Positions 32,461-40,907 of a stretch of DNA of 64,000 bases are shown here, piece by piece. The position numbers and the translations under genes were made by a program. The notes beneath the pieces are model-generated. The model had not been told where the DNA came from. It made no database searches and saw only the letters and a program-made list of their open reading frames with translations. The DNA is from Mycobacterium sp. PSTR-4-N (lineage in GTDB: Bacteria; Actinomycetota; Actinomycetes; Mycobacteriales; Mycobacteriaceae). Position 1 is the first letter of the stretch. Every line of letters starts with the position of its first letter. The stretch is taken from assembly GCF_022348085.1 (NCBI RefSeq), contig NZ_JAKRFN010000026.1, forward strand, positions 26,791-90,790, given 5' to 3'.

Positions 32461-33873
32461 TCAGCCGGCGAGAAGCGGGTTCCAGATCTGGCTGAGCGAC
32501 GGATGAGGCGCTATGACGTGTCGCAGCACCGACAGGGGAACTTCGCCGACGACTGCGACGGTGGCGCCATGGACCAAGTCGGCGACATTCGGACCGACGA
32601 ATGTGGCTCCGAGAAGTGTGTCGCGTTCGGCATCGATCACCAACTTGGCCTCGCCTTCGAAGCCGTCGCGCAGGATCAGGAGTTCTCCGAGACCACCGGG
32701 GTATGTCGCGCACCGCGTGGTGACGGCGAATCCCGCTGCGCGCGCGTCGGCTTCGGTGTAACCGACCTCCACCACCTGCGGGTCTGTGAAGATGATCTGA
32801 GGCAGTCGGCCGGTGTCCTGTGCGGACGATCCCGTCGCGTCCGGTGCGACGCCGCGTGCGCGACCGGCCACGACATCCGCCACGATGCCCGCGTGATACT
32901 GAGACACATGGGAGAGCAGCGCACGACCCGTCGTGTCGCCGATCGCGTACAGCCATTCACCACCGACTCCGGTCGCCGTGAGGTGATCGTCGACGGCGAC
33001 GAACTCTCCCACCGGAAGATCCACGGTGTCCAGGCCCACGTCGTCGGTGTTCACCGAACGACCTGTGGCAACGACGATTTCGTCGGCCTCCAAGCGTGAG
33101 CCGGCGGCGACGATCGTGACACCGCCGGAATCGTTTCGCACGACCGACGTCACCGGCGTTTCGCAGCGGATCTCGACACCGCGGTCCTGCAGAGCGCGCA
33201 ACACGCGCGCACCGACGAAGGGTTCGGAACCTCGCAGAAGGCCGGACCCGCGTGCCAACAGCGTGACCTCGCTTCCGAGCCCGGACAGAATGGTCGCGCT
33301 CTCCACGCCGACGACTCCGCCTCCGAGGACTACGGTTCTGTCCGGGACGCGCGTCATGGTCGCGAGTTCGCGGTTGGTCCATGGTGCGGCAGAAGGCAAT
33401 CCGTCGATGTCCGGGATGAACGGGCGTGTCCCGGTGGCGAGTATGACGGCGTGTTCGGCATGAAGTCGGCGCTCGTGTCCGTCGGGATCGTTCACCACCA
33501 CTGTGCGTTCGCCGTCGAGCCGACCTCGACCCCGGACCACCTCGATCCCGGCTTCGGTCAACCCGGCGACGAGGTCCCGGTCGACGAGGTGGTCGATCAC
33601 CGCGTCTCGCTTGCTCAAGACAGCACCAACGTCAACGGTCTGGCTCGCCAAAACCTCGCGCACACCGGGTACGGCTTTGGCGAGGTCGAGAACCTCGATG
33701 GGCCTGATGAGCGTCTTGGTCGGGTTGCACGCCCAGTAGTGGCATTCGCCGCCGATCAACCGGTCTTCGATGACGGCGACGGCGAGTCCGTGGCCCGCGA
33801 GCCGAATGGCCGCGGTGACCCCGCCCGGGCCCCCGCCTATCACCACCACGTCGAATCGATCGGGATAGCTCAT
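32461..33873 (-). CDS. FAD-dependent pyridine nucleotide-disulfide oxidoreductase (dihydrolipoamide dehydrogenase-like)
   Basis: This 470-residue flavoprotein has the FAD motif VVIGGGPGGVTAAIRLA near residue 9 and the redox disulfide in GGECHYWACNPTK (CxxxxC). It also has the NAD motif VVLGGGVVGVESATILS near residue 172, GDTTG before the FAD ribityl region, and the dimer-interface C-terminus. The closing motif reads APHPSLSQIW, where classical enzymes have HPTLSE; the His is kept but the Glu is Gln, and the tail is short. ATG 33873, with GGAGGA before it, is preferred to ATG 33894. It is downstream of the TetR gene in the same orientation. Physiological disulfide substrate unknown. Confidence 0.88.
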   Translation of the reverse strand: MSYPDRFDVVVIGGGPGGVTAAIRLAGHGLAVAVIEDRLIGGECHYWACNPTKTLIRPIEVLDLAKAVPGVREVLASQTVDVGAVLSKRDAVIDHLVDRDLVAGLTEAGIEVVRGRGRLDGERTVVVNDPDGHERRLHAEHAVILATGTRPFIPDIDGLPSAAPWTNRELATMTRVPDRTVVLGGGVVGVESATILSGLGSEVTLLARGSGLLRGSEPFVGARVLRALQDRGVEIRCETPVTSVVRNDSGGVTIVAAGSRLEADEIVVATGRSVNTDDVGLDTVDLPVGEFVAVDDHLTATGVGGEWLYAIGDTTGRALLSHVSQYHAGIVADVVAGRARGVAPDATGSSAQDTGRLPQIIFTDPQVVEVGYTEADARAAGFAVTTRCATYPGGLGELLILRDGFEGEAKLVIDAERDTLLGATFVGPNVADLVHGATVAVVGEVPLSVLRHVIAPHPSLSQIWNPLLAG

Positions 33874-33949
33874 CGGGTCCTCCACATGGGTCATGCCGCC
33901 GAAAGTTCGGATCGGCTCGTGATGAAACGGCGGTGCTCGGGACGATCGG

Positions 33950-34591
33950 TCAGGCCTTCGCTGTCCTGTTCGGCGTCCGTTCTGGGTGAGGGGAGCGGGC
34001 GATCGCCGCGGCGGTGACGCCGAGAAGGGCGCGACGCAACGGGGCTACGTCGCCGGTGGCACCGGCGAGCAGCACGCCGCCCTGATAGGCCGCGAGCATC
34101 GCAGAGGCCAGAGTGTCGGCGTCGGAGCTCTCGGTCAGACCACCGTTGTCTGCGACGCGCCGAAGTCCCCTGGCCAGTAGCTCTTCCCATCGTTGGAATC
34201 CGGAAAGCAGCGCATGGCGTGCTGCTGTGTCGGACTCGCCGAGTTGGTGCACGAGTGACCCGATGGGGCAACGAATCGATGGTGCGGACGCGGCGTGGAA
34301 AGCCACGACTTCATCGCACCAGGCCTGCACGTCGGCAGGTGTCGACATCGACTCCAGAAACGGAGCGAGACCGGCGACGACCCGTTCGACCTGGTAGGCG
34401 ACCACTTCGGCGACCAGGTCGGACTTGTCGACGAAGAAGTGGTAGAGCTGACTGCGCCCGACACCTGCGGCGGCGCCGATCTCGTCGAGCGTCGTGGTCC
34501 GAACACCCTGAGCGCCAAAGAGATCGCACGCTGCATCGAGGATGCGCGTCACGGTCGCTCGACCGCGATCCGTCGTCGGTGGCACCCTCAC
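33950..34591 (-). CDS. TetR-family transcriptional regulator
   Basis: This 213-residue regulator has a clear N-terminal helix-turn-helix (TRILDAACDLFGAQGVRTTT, then EIGAAAGVGRSQLYHFFVDK). The ligand-binding domain has the CPIGSLVHQLGE pattern typical of the YcdC/LfrR-type subgroup. GTG 34591 is chosen because AGAGGAGGAGG stands just upstream; reading further up goes through an operator region. It is followed after 76 bases by the flavoprotein gene, and two 16-bp dyads lie 32-68 bases upstream. The most likely role is repression of itself, the flavoprotein and the divergent molybdopterin oxidoreductase genes. Confidence 0.92.
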   Translation of the reverse strand: MRVPPTTDRGRATVTRILDAACDLFGAQGVRTTTLDEIGAAAGVGRSQLYHFFVDKSDLVAEVVAYQVERVVAGLAPFLESMSTPADVQAWCDEVVAFHAASAPSIRCPIGSLVHQLGESDTAARHALLSGFQRWEELLARGLRRVADNGGLTESSDADTLASAMLAAYQGGVLLAGATGDVAPLRRALLGVTAAAIARSPHPERTPNRTAKA

Positions 34592-34622
34592 GACAGCCTC
34601 CTCCTCTCGCTCTCGACGTCTC

Positions 34623-34659
34623 TGTACTTGACAGTACATTCTTTGTATCGGACAGTACA
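34623..34659. promoter_or_regulatory. Two tandem 16-bp operators, likely TetR binding sites
   Basis: TGTACTTGACAGTACA (34623-34638) and TGTATCGGACAGTACA (34644-34659) share the form TGTA(C/T)NNGACAGTACA. The starts are 21 bases apart, two helical turns. Each has inverted TGTAC/GTACA arms (one T mismatch in the second). They fill the gap between the TetR gene (start 34591) and the divergent oxidoreductase gene (start 34695), as expected for an autoregulating TetR that controls both directions. Confidence 0.78.
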
Positions 34660-34694
34660 GTTCTGGGCGGTTCGGTGACGGAGTGAGAGACGAC

Positions 34695-35849
34695 ATGTCT
34701 GCAGATGTTGGCGCGCCGGCAGCGCCGGATACACGGGGCTTCGCGAGGAGCCGCAGCACGGCGGTGACCGTCCGTGTCGGGATGTGGCTCGGGGTCGCCG
34801 TCGTGTTGTGCATGGCGACAGGATTGATCAGTCACCTCATACAACATCCACAGCCGTGGTTCTGGTGGCCCACGCGGCCGGTCTGGCTGTATCGCGTCAC
34901 GCAGGGGCTGCACGTGATCAGCGGGATCGCCGCGATTCCGTTGTTGATGGTCAAGCTGTGGTCGGTGTGGCCCAAGCTCTTCGCCCGGCCTGTGATCGGA
35001 GGTGTGGCGCGCCAGCTCGAGCGACTGTCCATCCTCGTGCTCGTCGGCTCGATGATCTTCCAGCTGAGCACCGGCCTTCTCAACATCGCTCAGTGGTATG
35101 TGTTCGGATTCTATTTTCCGCCAGTTCATTTCGCGATGGCCTGGGTCGCCCTGGGGGCGGTTGCGGTGCACGTCGGTGTCAAGCTCCCGGTGATCCGTCG
35201 CGCACTCGGTGAGCCGATCGATGCAGGCGATGTCGCCGGTGGCGGCGCGGTAGGGGCGACCCGCCGCACCGTCCTGATCGGCGCTGCTGCGGCCACCGCG
35301 CTGGCGACCGTCGCGACCGCCGGTCAGACGGTGCCGTGGCTGAGACGGCTGTCGGTGCTCGCTCCTCGCTCCGGCGACGGCCCGCAGGGTGTGCCCATCA
35401 ATCGGACGGCATTCGCCGCCGGTGTCGTGCGTGCCGCCCAGTCGCCGGATTACCGGCTGACGGTCGTCGGCCCCGCCGCCACTCGCAGTTTCACGCTGGC
35501 CGACCTGCAGGCCATGCCCCAGTCGACACGCGAATTGCCCATCGCCTGCGTCGAGGGATGGAGCGTCAATGCGTCGTGGACGGGTGTCGTACTCGCCGAT
35601 CTCATTGCAGCGGTGGGTGGTTCGCCGGAATCCGCCGCGCGAATGATCTCACTGGAACCGCCAGGACCGTACTCGCGCACGATCCTGCCTGCGCCGCACG
35701 CCCGTGATTCGGCGACGCTGATCGCTCTGCGGCTCAACGGTGAGCAGCTCGACCTCGACCACGGTTACCCCTGCCGGCTCATCGCTCCGACGAGGCCCGG
35801 TGTCCTGCAGACGAAGTGGCTGACCCGAATCGAGGTGGTCGGCGAATGA
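34695..35849 (+). CDS. Molybdopterin-dependent oxidoreductase fused to an N-terminal membrane domain
   Basis: This 384-residue protein has four or five membrane helices in the first 190 residues. They form a cytochrome-b561-like module with His-containing helices (GLISHLIQHP, TQGLHVISGIAA, FPPVHFAMAWV, AVHVGVKL). A twin-Arg-like segment (TRRTVLIGAAAA) and an extracytoplasmic sulfite-oxidase-type molybdopterin domain follow, with the Mo-ligand Cys in PIACVEGWSV. It would transfer electrons between a membrane carrier and an external substrate, as in MsrP/YedY or sulfite oxidase relatives. Start ATG 34695 or GTG 34683. It is downstream of tandem TetR operators and overlaps the next gene by four bases. 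Confidence 0.85.
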   Translation: MSADVGAPAAPDTRGFARSRSTAVTVRVGMWLGVAVVLCMATGLISHLIQHPQPWFWWPTRPVWLYRVTQGLHVISGIAAIPLLMVKLWSVWPKLFARPVIGGVARQLERLSILVLVGSMIFQLSTGLLNIAQWYVFGFYFPPVHFAMAWVALGAVAVHVGVKLPVIRRALGEPIDAGDVAGGGAVGATRRTVLIGAAAATALATVATAGQTVPWLRRLSVLAPRSGDGPQGVPINRTAFAAGVVRAAQSPDYRLTVVGPAATRSFTLADLQAMPQSTRELPIACVEGWSVNASWTGVVLADLIAAVGGSPESAARMISLEPPGPYSRTILPAPHARDSATLIALRLNGEQLDLDHGYPCRLIAPTRPGVLQTKWLTRIEVVGE

Positions 35850-36292
35850 CGGGGCAGACCGCGTCGTCGAGTGCCGCGACCAACGCCCTACGGGGCGCTC
35901 TTGTGATCGCCGGAATCGTCAGCGCGTCCTGCGGCGTCTGGCTGCTCCTGGATCTGAACATCCAGACCCTCATCCGCATCGGCATATGGATTGCAGTCGG
36001 CGTGGCGGTCCATGACTTCGTGTTCGCCCCGGTCACCGCAGCGCTCGGCTACACCGGGCGCCGGGTGCTGGGGCGAGGCTGGTGGCCACCGATCGCCGTC
36101 GCTGCGATGTGCTCGGCCACCCTGGTCCTTCTTGCGATACCGGTCTTCGACACCCCGGGCGCCAAACCGGACAACCCGACCGTTCTCGACCGCGAGTACC
36201 CACTCGGCTTGAGCGTGTCACTGGCACTCGTGTGGGCCTGTGTGCCGGTCTACTACGCGATCTCCACCGTGGTGCGGCGTCGACGTTCGTGA
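35846..36292 (+). CDS. Small four-helix membrane protein, partner of the molybdopterin enzyme
   Basis: This 148-residue protein has four hydrophobic segments, starting at about residues 16, 38, 82 and 122, and a basic C-terminus (VVRRRRS). It is coupled to the preceding gene by an ATGA overlap. No family was recognised beyond a general membrane protein. The context suggests an accessory subunit of the upstream oxidoreductase, but no heme or quinone motif stands out. Confidence 0.75.
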   Translation: MTGQTASSSAATNALRGALVIAGIVSASCGVWLLLDLNIQTLIRIGIWIAVGVAVHDFVFAPVTAALGYTGRRVLGRGWWPPIAVAAMCSATLVLLAIPVFDTPGAKPDNPTVLDREYPLGLSVSLALVWACVPVYYAISTVVRRRRS

Positions 36293-36345
36293 CGCCGACT
36301 GCCGGCAGGCGACGGTCTGAACGGGAATTCCCTGGCCGCGAAAAG

Positions 36346-36418
36346 TGCCCCCGGCAGGATTCGAACCTGCGGCCTTCTGCTCCGGAGGCAGACGCTCTAT
36401 CCCCTGAGCTACGGGGGC
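36346..36418 (-). tRNA. tRNA-Arg(CCG)
   Basis: The minus strand reads a full 73-base cloverleaf: acceptor 5' GCCCCCG at 36412-36418 paired with CGGGGGC near 36347-36353. The D-arm is GCTC/GAGC, the anticodon loop CTCCGGA has anticodon CCG at 36383-36385, and the T-loop TTCGAAT closes on CAGG/CCTG. Discriminator A is at 36346. It would read CGG codons. It lies beside argS, and its 3' end faces the accessory genes to the left. Confidence 0.97.
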
Positions 36419-36518
36419 GCGTGGTGATGCTGCGCCGATCGGGCGTGGTTAGCGTAGCGCATCCGTGCGGGGAAACGGATTCGGGGCATGAGGGGCCCAG
36501 ACCATAGGATGGTCCCTC

Positions 36519-38171
36519 GTGACCCCCGCCGATCTGGCCGAACTGCTCCGCAGCACCGCTGCCGCGGTGCTCGATGCGCACGGCCTGGACTCCTCTGCAC
36601 TGCCGGCCACCGTCACCGTGGAACGCCCCCGCAACCCCGAGCACGGCGACTACGCCACCAACCTGGCCCTGCAGCTCGGCAAGAAAGTCGGCGCCAACCC
36701 CCGCGAGCTGGCCGGATGGCTGGCCGCCGCACTCACCGAGCAGAGCGGCATCGCCGCCGCCGACGTCGCCGGACCCGGCTTCGTCAACCTCCGCATCGAG
36801 GCGGCCGCACAGAACGTGCTGGTTGGCGACGTCATCGCCGCCGCCGCGGGCTACGGGACGTCGGCCCAGCTCGCCGGCACGAAGGTCAACCTCGAGTTCG
36901 TCTCGGCCAACCCGACCGGACCCATCCACATCGGCGGCACCCGGTGGGCGGCCGTCGGTGACGCGCTGGGCCGGCTGCTGACCACCCAGGGCGCCGAGGT
37001 GGTACGCGAGTACTACTTCAACGACCATGGCGCGCAGATCGACCGGTTCACGAACTCGCTGATCGCGGCCGCAAAGGGTGAGCCGACGCCCGAGGACGGC
37101 TACGCAGGCACCTACATCGGCGACATCGCAGCACAGGTGCTCGCCCAGGAACCCGATGCGATGAACCTGCCCGACGAGCAGATGCGGGAGACCTTCCGCG
37201 CCATCGGCGTCAACCTGATGTTCGACCACATCAAGGCCTCGCTGCACGACTTCGGCACCGATTTCGACATCTACACCCACGAAGACTCGATGCACACCTC
37301 CGGCCGCGTCGACCAGGCGATCGCCAAGCTGCGCGACACCGGCGCCATCTACGAGAAGGACGGCGCCACCTGGTTGCGCACCACCGACTACGGGGACGAC
37401 AAGGATCGCGTCGTCATAAAAAGCGACGGCAACCCGGCCTACATCGCCGGTGACCTCGCCTACTTCCTGGACAAGCGCCAGCGCGGGTTCGACCTGTGCA
37501 TCTACATGCTCGGCGCCGACCACCACGGCTACATCGCGCGCCTGAAAGCCGCCGCTGCCGCTCTGGGCGACGATCCCGACACCGTCGAGGTGCTGATCGG
37601 TCAGATGGTGAACCTGGTGCGCGACGGTCAGCCCGTGCGGATGAGCAAGCGTGCCGGCACCGTGATCACGCTCGACGACCTCGTCGAGGCGATCGGCGTG
37701 GACGCCGCGCGCTACGCGCTGATCCGCAGCTCGGTCGACACGCCTATCGACATCGACCTGCAGCTGTGGTCCTCGGCATCGGCCGAAAACCCGGTCTACT
37801 ACGTGCAATACGCGCATGCGCGGCTGTGCGCGCTGGCCCGCAACGCCGCCGACCTCGGCATCGCGCCCGACACCGCTCATCTGGATCTGCTGACCCACGA
37901 CAAAGAGGGCACCCTGATCCGCAACATCGGCGAGTTCCCACGGGTGCTCGCCACCGCCGCAGCGCTGCGCGAACCGCACCGTGTCTCGCGCTATCTCGAG
38001 GATCTGGCGGGCGATTACCACCGCTTCTACGATTCCTGCCGGGTGCTGCCCCAGGGTGACGAGGAGCCCGGCGATCTGCACGCTGCGCGGCTGGCACTGT
38101 GCGCGGCCACCCGTCAGGCGATCGCCAACGGTCTGGGCATCCTCGGCGTCAGCGCGCCGGAGCGGATGTGA
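36519..38171 (+). CDS. argS: Arginyl-tRNA synthetase
   Basis: This 550-residue class I synthetase charges tRNA-Arg. The N-terminal Add-1 domain precedes the ATP-site variant FVSANPTGPIHIGG (HIGH equivalent, HIGG at about residue 143). GDLAYFLDKRQRGFD and the KMSKS-like MSKRAGTV near residue 376 follow, and the anticodon-binding domain with YARLCA-like helices ends in a typical ...GLGILGVSAPERM. GTG 36519 is the start. It overlaps lysA by four bases, giving the argS-lysA-hom-thrC-thrB order conserved in mycobacteria. Confidence 0.98.
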   Translation: MTPADLAELLRSTAAAVLDAHGLDSSALPATVTVERPRNPEHGDYATNLALQLGKKVGANPRELAGWLAAALTEQSGIAAADVAGPGFVNLRIEAAAQNVLVGDVIAAAAGYGTSAQLAGTKVNLEFVSANPTGPIHIGGTRWAAVGDALGRLLTTQGAEVVREYYFNDHGAQIDRFTNSLIAAAKGEPTPEDGYAGTYIGDIAAQVLAQEPDAMNLPDEQMRETFRAIGVNLMFDHIKASLHDFGTDFDIYTHEDSMHTSGRVDQAIAKLRDTGAIYEKDGATWLRTTDYGDDKDRVVIKSDGNPAYIAGDLAYFLDKRQRGFDLCIYMLGADHHGYIARLKAAAAALGDDPDTVEVLIGQMVNLVRDGQPVRMSKRAGTVITLDDLVEAIGVDAARYALIRSSVDTPIDIDLQLWSSASAENPVYYVQYAHARLCALARNAADLGIAPDTAHLDLLTHDKEGTLIRNIGEFPRVLATAAALREPHRVSRYLEDLAGDYHRFYDSCRVLPQGDEEPGDLHAARLALCAATRQAIANGLGILGVSAPERM

Positions 38172-39586
38172 TCGCCCACCCGGCCGGGCCCCGTCACGCT
38201 GAAGAGATTCACCACGCGGGCGCGCCGGCCCGGCCTCAGACCGCGGCCGATGTCGCGGCGTTGGCGCCGAATGTCTGGCCTCGCAACGCGGTTCGCGACG
38301 ACGCCGGTGTCCTGACGATCGGCGGGGTTTCGGTGACCGACATCGCCGCCGAGTACGGCACCCCGGTGTTCGTCGTCGACGAGGACGACTTCCGTTCTCG
38401 CTGTCGCGAAATCGCGGCAGCTTTCGGGGGCGGCGACCATGTGCGCTACGCGGCCAAGGCATTCCTGTGCACCGAGGTCGCGCGCTGGGTCGACGAGGAA
38501 GGTCTGTCCCTCGACGTCGCCAGCGGGGGAGAGCTCGCTGTCGCCCTGCATGCCGGCTTCCCCGCCAATCGCATTGCGCTGCACGGCAACAACAAATCCA
38601 TCGCCGAGCTGACCGCGGCGGTGCAGGCCGGGATCGAGCACGTCGTGGTCGATTCGATGATCGAGATCGGGCGGCTGGACGACATCGCCGGTGCCGCTGG
38701 TGTCGTCCAGGACGTGCTGATCCGCATCACCGTCGGCGTGGAGGCGCACACCCACGAATTCATCTCCACCGCGCACGAGGATCAGAAGTTCGGCCTGTCG
38801 CTGGCCAGCGGCGCCGCGATGGCCGCCGTGCGCCGGGTGTTCGAGGCCGATCACCTACGCCTGGTCGGCCTGCACAGCCACATCGGTTCGCAGATCTTCG
38901 ACGTCGCGGGCTTCGAGCTCGCCGCGCACCGGGTCATCGGCTTGCTGCGCGACGTCATCGCCGAGTTCGGGGTCGACAAGACCGCACAGATGTCGATCGT
39001 CGACCTCGGGGGTGGGTTGGGCATCTCGTATCTGCCCTCGGACGATCCGCCGCCGATGGAGGATCTCGCCGCCAAGATCGGGGCCATCGTCGAGAACGAA
39101 TCTGCCGCCGTCGGGCTGCCGGCACCCCGACTCGTCGTCGAACCGGGCCGGGCGATCGCCGGGCCCGGCACCATCACGGTCTACGAGGTCGGCACCGTCA
39201 AGGACGTCGCGATCGCGGCGGACCGGCAGCGCCGCTACGTCAGCGTCGACGGCGGGATGAGCGACAACATCCGCACCTCGCTCTACGGCGCCGAATACGA
39301 CGTCCGCCTGCTCTCCCGCATCACCGAGGAGGCCCCGGTGCTCTCCCGGGTGGTCGGGAAACACTGCGAAAGCGGTGACATCGTGGTGCGCGACGCCTGG
39401 CTGCCCGGTGACGTGGCCCCGGGTGACCTGCTCGGGGTGGCGGCCACCGGCGCATACTGCTATTCGATGTCGAGCCGATACAACCTGATCGGCCGGCCGG
39501 CCGTGGTGGCCGTGCGCGACGGGCAGACCCGCCTGATCCTGCGCCGGGAAACGGTTGACGACTTGTTGAGTCTGGAAGTGAGGTAA
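38168..39586 (+). CDS. lysA: Diaminopimelate decarboxylase
   Basis: This 472-residue PLP enzyme of fold type III converts meso-diaminopimelate to lysine, the last step of lysine synthesis. The PLP-binding Lys is in YAAKAFL near residue 97, the barrel shows VGLHSHIGSQIFD and DLGGGLGISY, the second subunit contributes the active-site Cys in KHCESGD, and YCYSMSSRYN closes. Start GTG 38168 overlaps the argS stop. Its end is four bases from hom. Confidence 0.98.
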   Translation: MIAHPAGPRHAEEIHHAGAPARPQTAADVAALAPNVWPRNAVRDDAGVLTIGGVSVTDIAAEYGTPVFVVDEDDFRSRCREIAAAFGGGDHVRYAAKAFLCTEVARWVDEEGLSLDVASGGELAVALHAGFPANRIALHGNNKSIAELTAAVQAGIEHVVVDSMIEIGRLDDIAGAAGVVQDVLIRITVGVEAHTHEFISTAHEDQKFGLSLASGAAMAAVRRVFEADHLRLVGLHSHIGSQIFDVAGFELAAHRVIGLLRDVIAEFGVDKTAQMSIVDLGGGLGISYLPSDDPPPMEDLAAKIGAIVENESAAVGLPAPRLVVEPGRAIAGPGTITVYEVGTVKDVAIAADRQRRYVSVDGGMSDNIRTSLYGAEYDVRLLSRITEEAPVLSRVVGKHCESGDIVVRDAWLPGDVAPGDLLGVAATGAYCYSMSSRYNLIGRPAVVAVRDGQTRLILRRETVDDLLSLEVR

Positions 39587-39590
39587 CGCG

Positions 39591-40907
39591 GTGAGCGACG
39601 CGATCGGGGTGGCCGTTCTGGGCCACGGCAACGTCGGTAGCGAGGTGGTGCGCATCATCGAGCGCAGCGCGGCCGACCTGACCGCGCGCATCGGCGCGCC
39701 GTTGGAGGTCCGCGGCATCGGCGTGCGCCGCGTCGCCGACGATCGTGGGGTGCCCGTCGACCTTCTCACCGACGACATCGACGGCCTGGTCTCGCGCGAC
39801 GACATCGACATCGTCGTCGAGCTCATGGGCCCGGTGGAACCGGCGCGCAAGGCCATCCTGGCGGCACTGGAGCAGGGCAAGTCCGTCGTCACCGCCAACA
39901 AAGCGCTGATGGCGGTCGCGGCAGGCGAACTGGCCCAGGCCGCCGAGAACGCGCACGTGGACCTGTATTTCGAGGCTGCCGTGGCCGGGGCGATCCCGGT
40001 GATCCGTCCGCTGACCCAGTCGCTGGCCGGCGACACGGTGCTCCGGGTGGCCGGCATCGTCAACGGCACCACGAACTACATCCTGTCCGCGATGGACAGC
40101 ACGGGCGCCGATTACGGCAGCGCCCTGGCCGACGCCGGCGCGCTCGGCTACGCCGAAGCCGACCCCACCGCCGACGTCGAGGGATACGACGCAGCGGCCA
40201 AGGCGGCCATCCTCGCCTCGATTGCCTTCCACACCCGGGTCACCGCCGACGACGTGTACCGCGAGGGAATCACGAAGGTCAGCGCCGCCGACTTCGCCTC
40301 GGCGCGCGCGCTCGGCTGCACGATCAAGCTGCTGGCGATCTGCGAGCGGCTCACCGATGACGATGGGCAGCAGCGGGTTTCGGCCCGTGTCTATCCCGCG
40401 CTCGTGCCGTTGACCCATCCGCTCGCGTCGGTCAACGGGGCCTTCAATGCAGTGGTGGTGGAAGCCGAGGCCGCCGGCCGGCTGATGTTCTACGGGCAGG
40501 GCGCCGGCGGTGCTCCCACCGCGTCGGCCGTGCTGGGTGACGTCGTGATGGCCGCACGCAACCGCGTGCAGGGCGGGCGTGGGCCCCGAGAGTCCAAGTA
40601 CGCCAAGCTGCCGGTGGCGCCGATCGGCGACATCGCGACCCGCTACTACGTCAACATGAACGTCACCGACCGCCCGGGCGTGCTGTCGGCCGTCGCCGCC
40701 GAGTTCTCCAAGCGCGAGGTCAGCATCGCCGAGGTGCGTCAGGAAGGCATGGTCGACGAGGGCGGAACGCGCTGCGGCGCCCGCATCGTCGTGGTCACCC
40801 ACCGGGCAACCGATGCCGCATTATCGGAAACCGTTGCCGCACTGGCTGATCTGGAAGTCGTGTCCAGCATCAACAGCGTGTTGCGGATGGAAGGGACTGC
40901 AGAGTGA
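39591..40907 (+). CDS. hom: Homoserine dehydrogenase
   Basis: This 438-residue enzyme reduces aspartate semialdehyde to homoserine, the branch point for threonine and methionine. The Rossmann motif is VLGHGNVGSEV and the catalytic domain holds VAGIVNGTTNYIL and DPTADVEGYDAAAKAAI with the active-site Lys. A C-terminal ACT domain (MNVTDRPGVLSAVAAEFS) probably gives feedback inhibition by threonine. Start GTG 39591. Its stop overlaps thrC by four bases (GTGA). Also called thrA in M. tuberculosis. Confidence 0.98.
   Translation: MSDAIGVAVLGHGNVGSEVVRIIERSAADLTARIGAPLEVRGIGVRRVADDRGVPVDLLTDDIDGLVSRDDIDIVVELMGPVEPARKAILAALEQGKSVVTANKALMAVAAGELAQAAENAHVDLYFEAAVAGAIPVIRPLTQSLAGDTVLRVAGIVNGTTNYILSAMDSTGADYGSALADAGALGYAEADPTADVEGYDAAAKAAILASIAFHTRVTADDVYREGITKVSAADFASARALGCTIKLLAICERLTDDDGQQRVSARVYPALVPLTHPLASVNGAFNAVVVEAEAAGRLMFYGQGAGGAPTASAVLGDVVMAARNRVQGGRGPRESKYAKLPVAPIGDIATRYYVNMNVTDRPGVLSAVAAEFSKREVSIAEVRQEGMVDEGGTRCGARIVVVTHRATDAALSETVAALADLEVVSSINSVLRMEGTAE

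Noticed and set aside
36346..36418. att site or integrase scar at the tRNA-Arg
   Set aside because: No integrase gene and no second copy of the tRNA 3' sequence was seen in the window, so only the possibility is noted.
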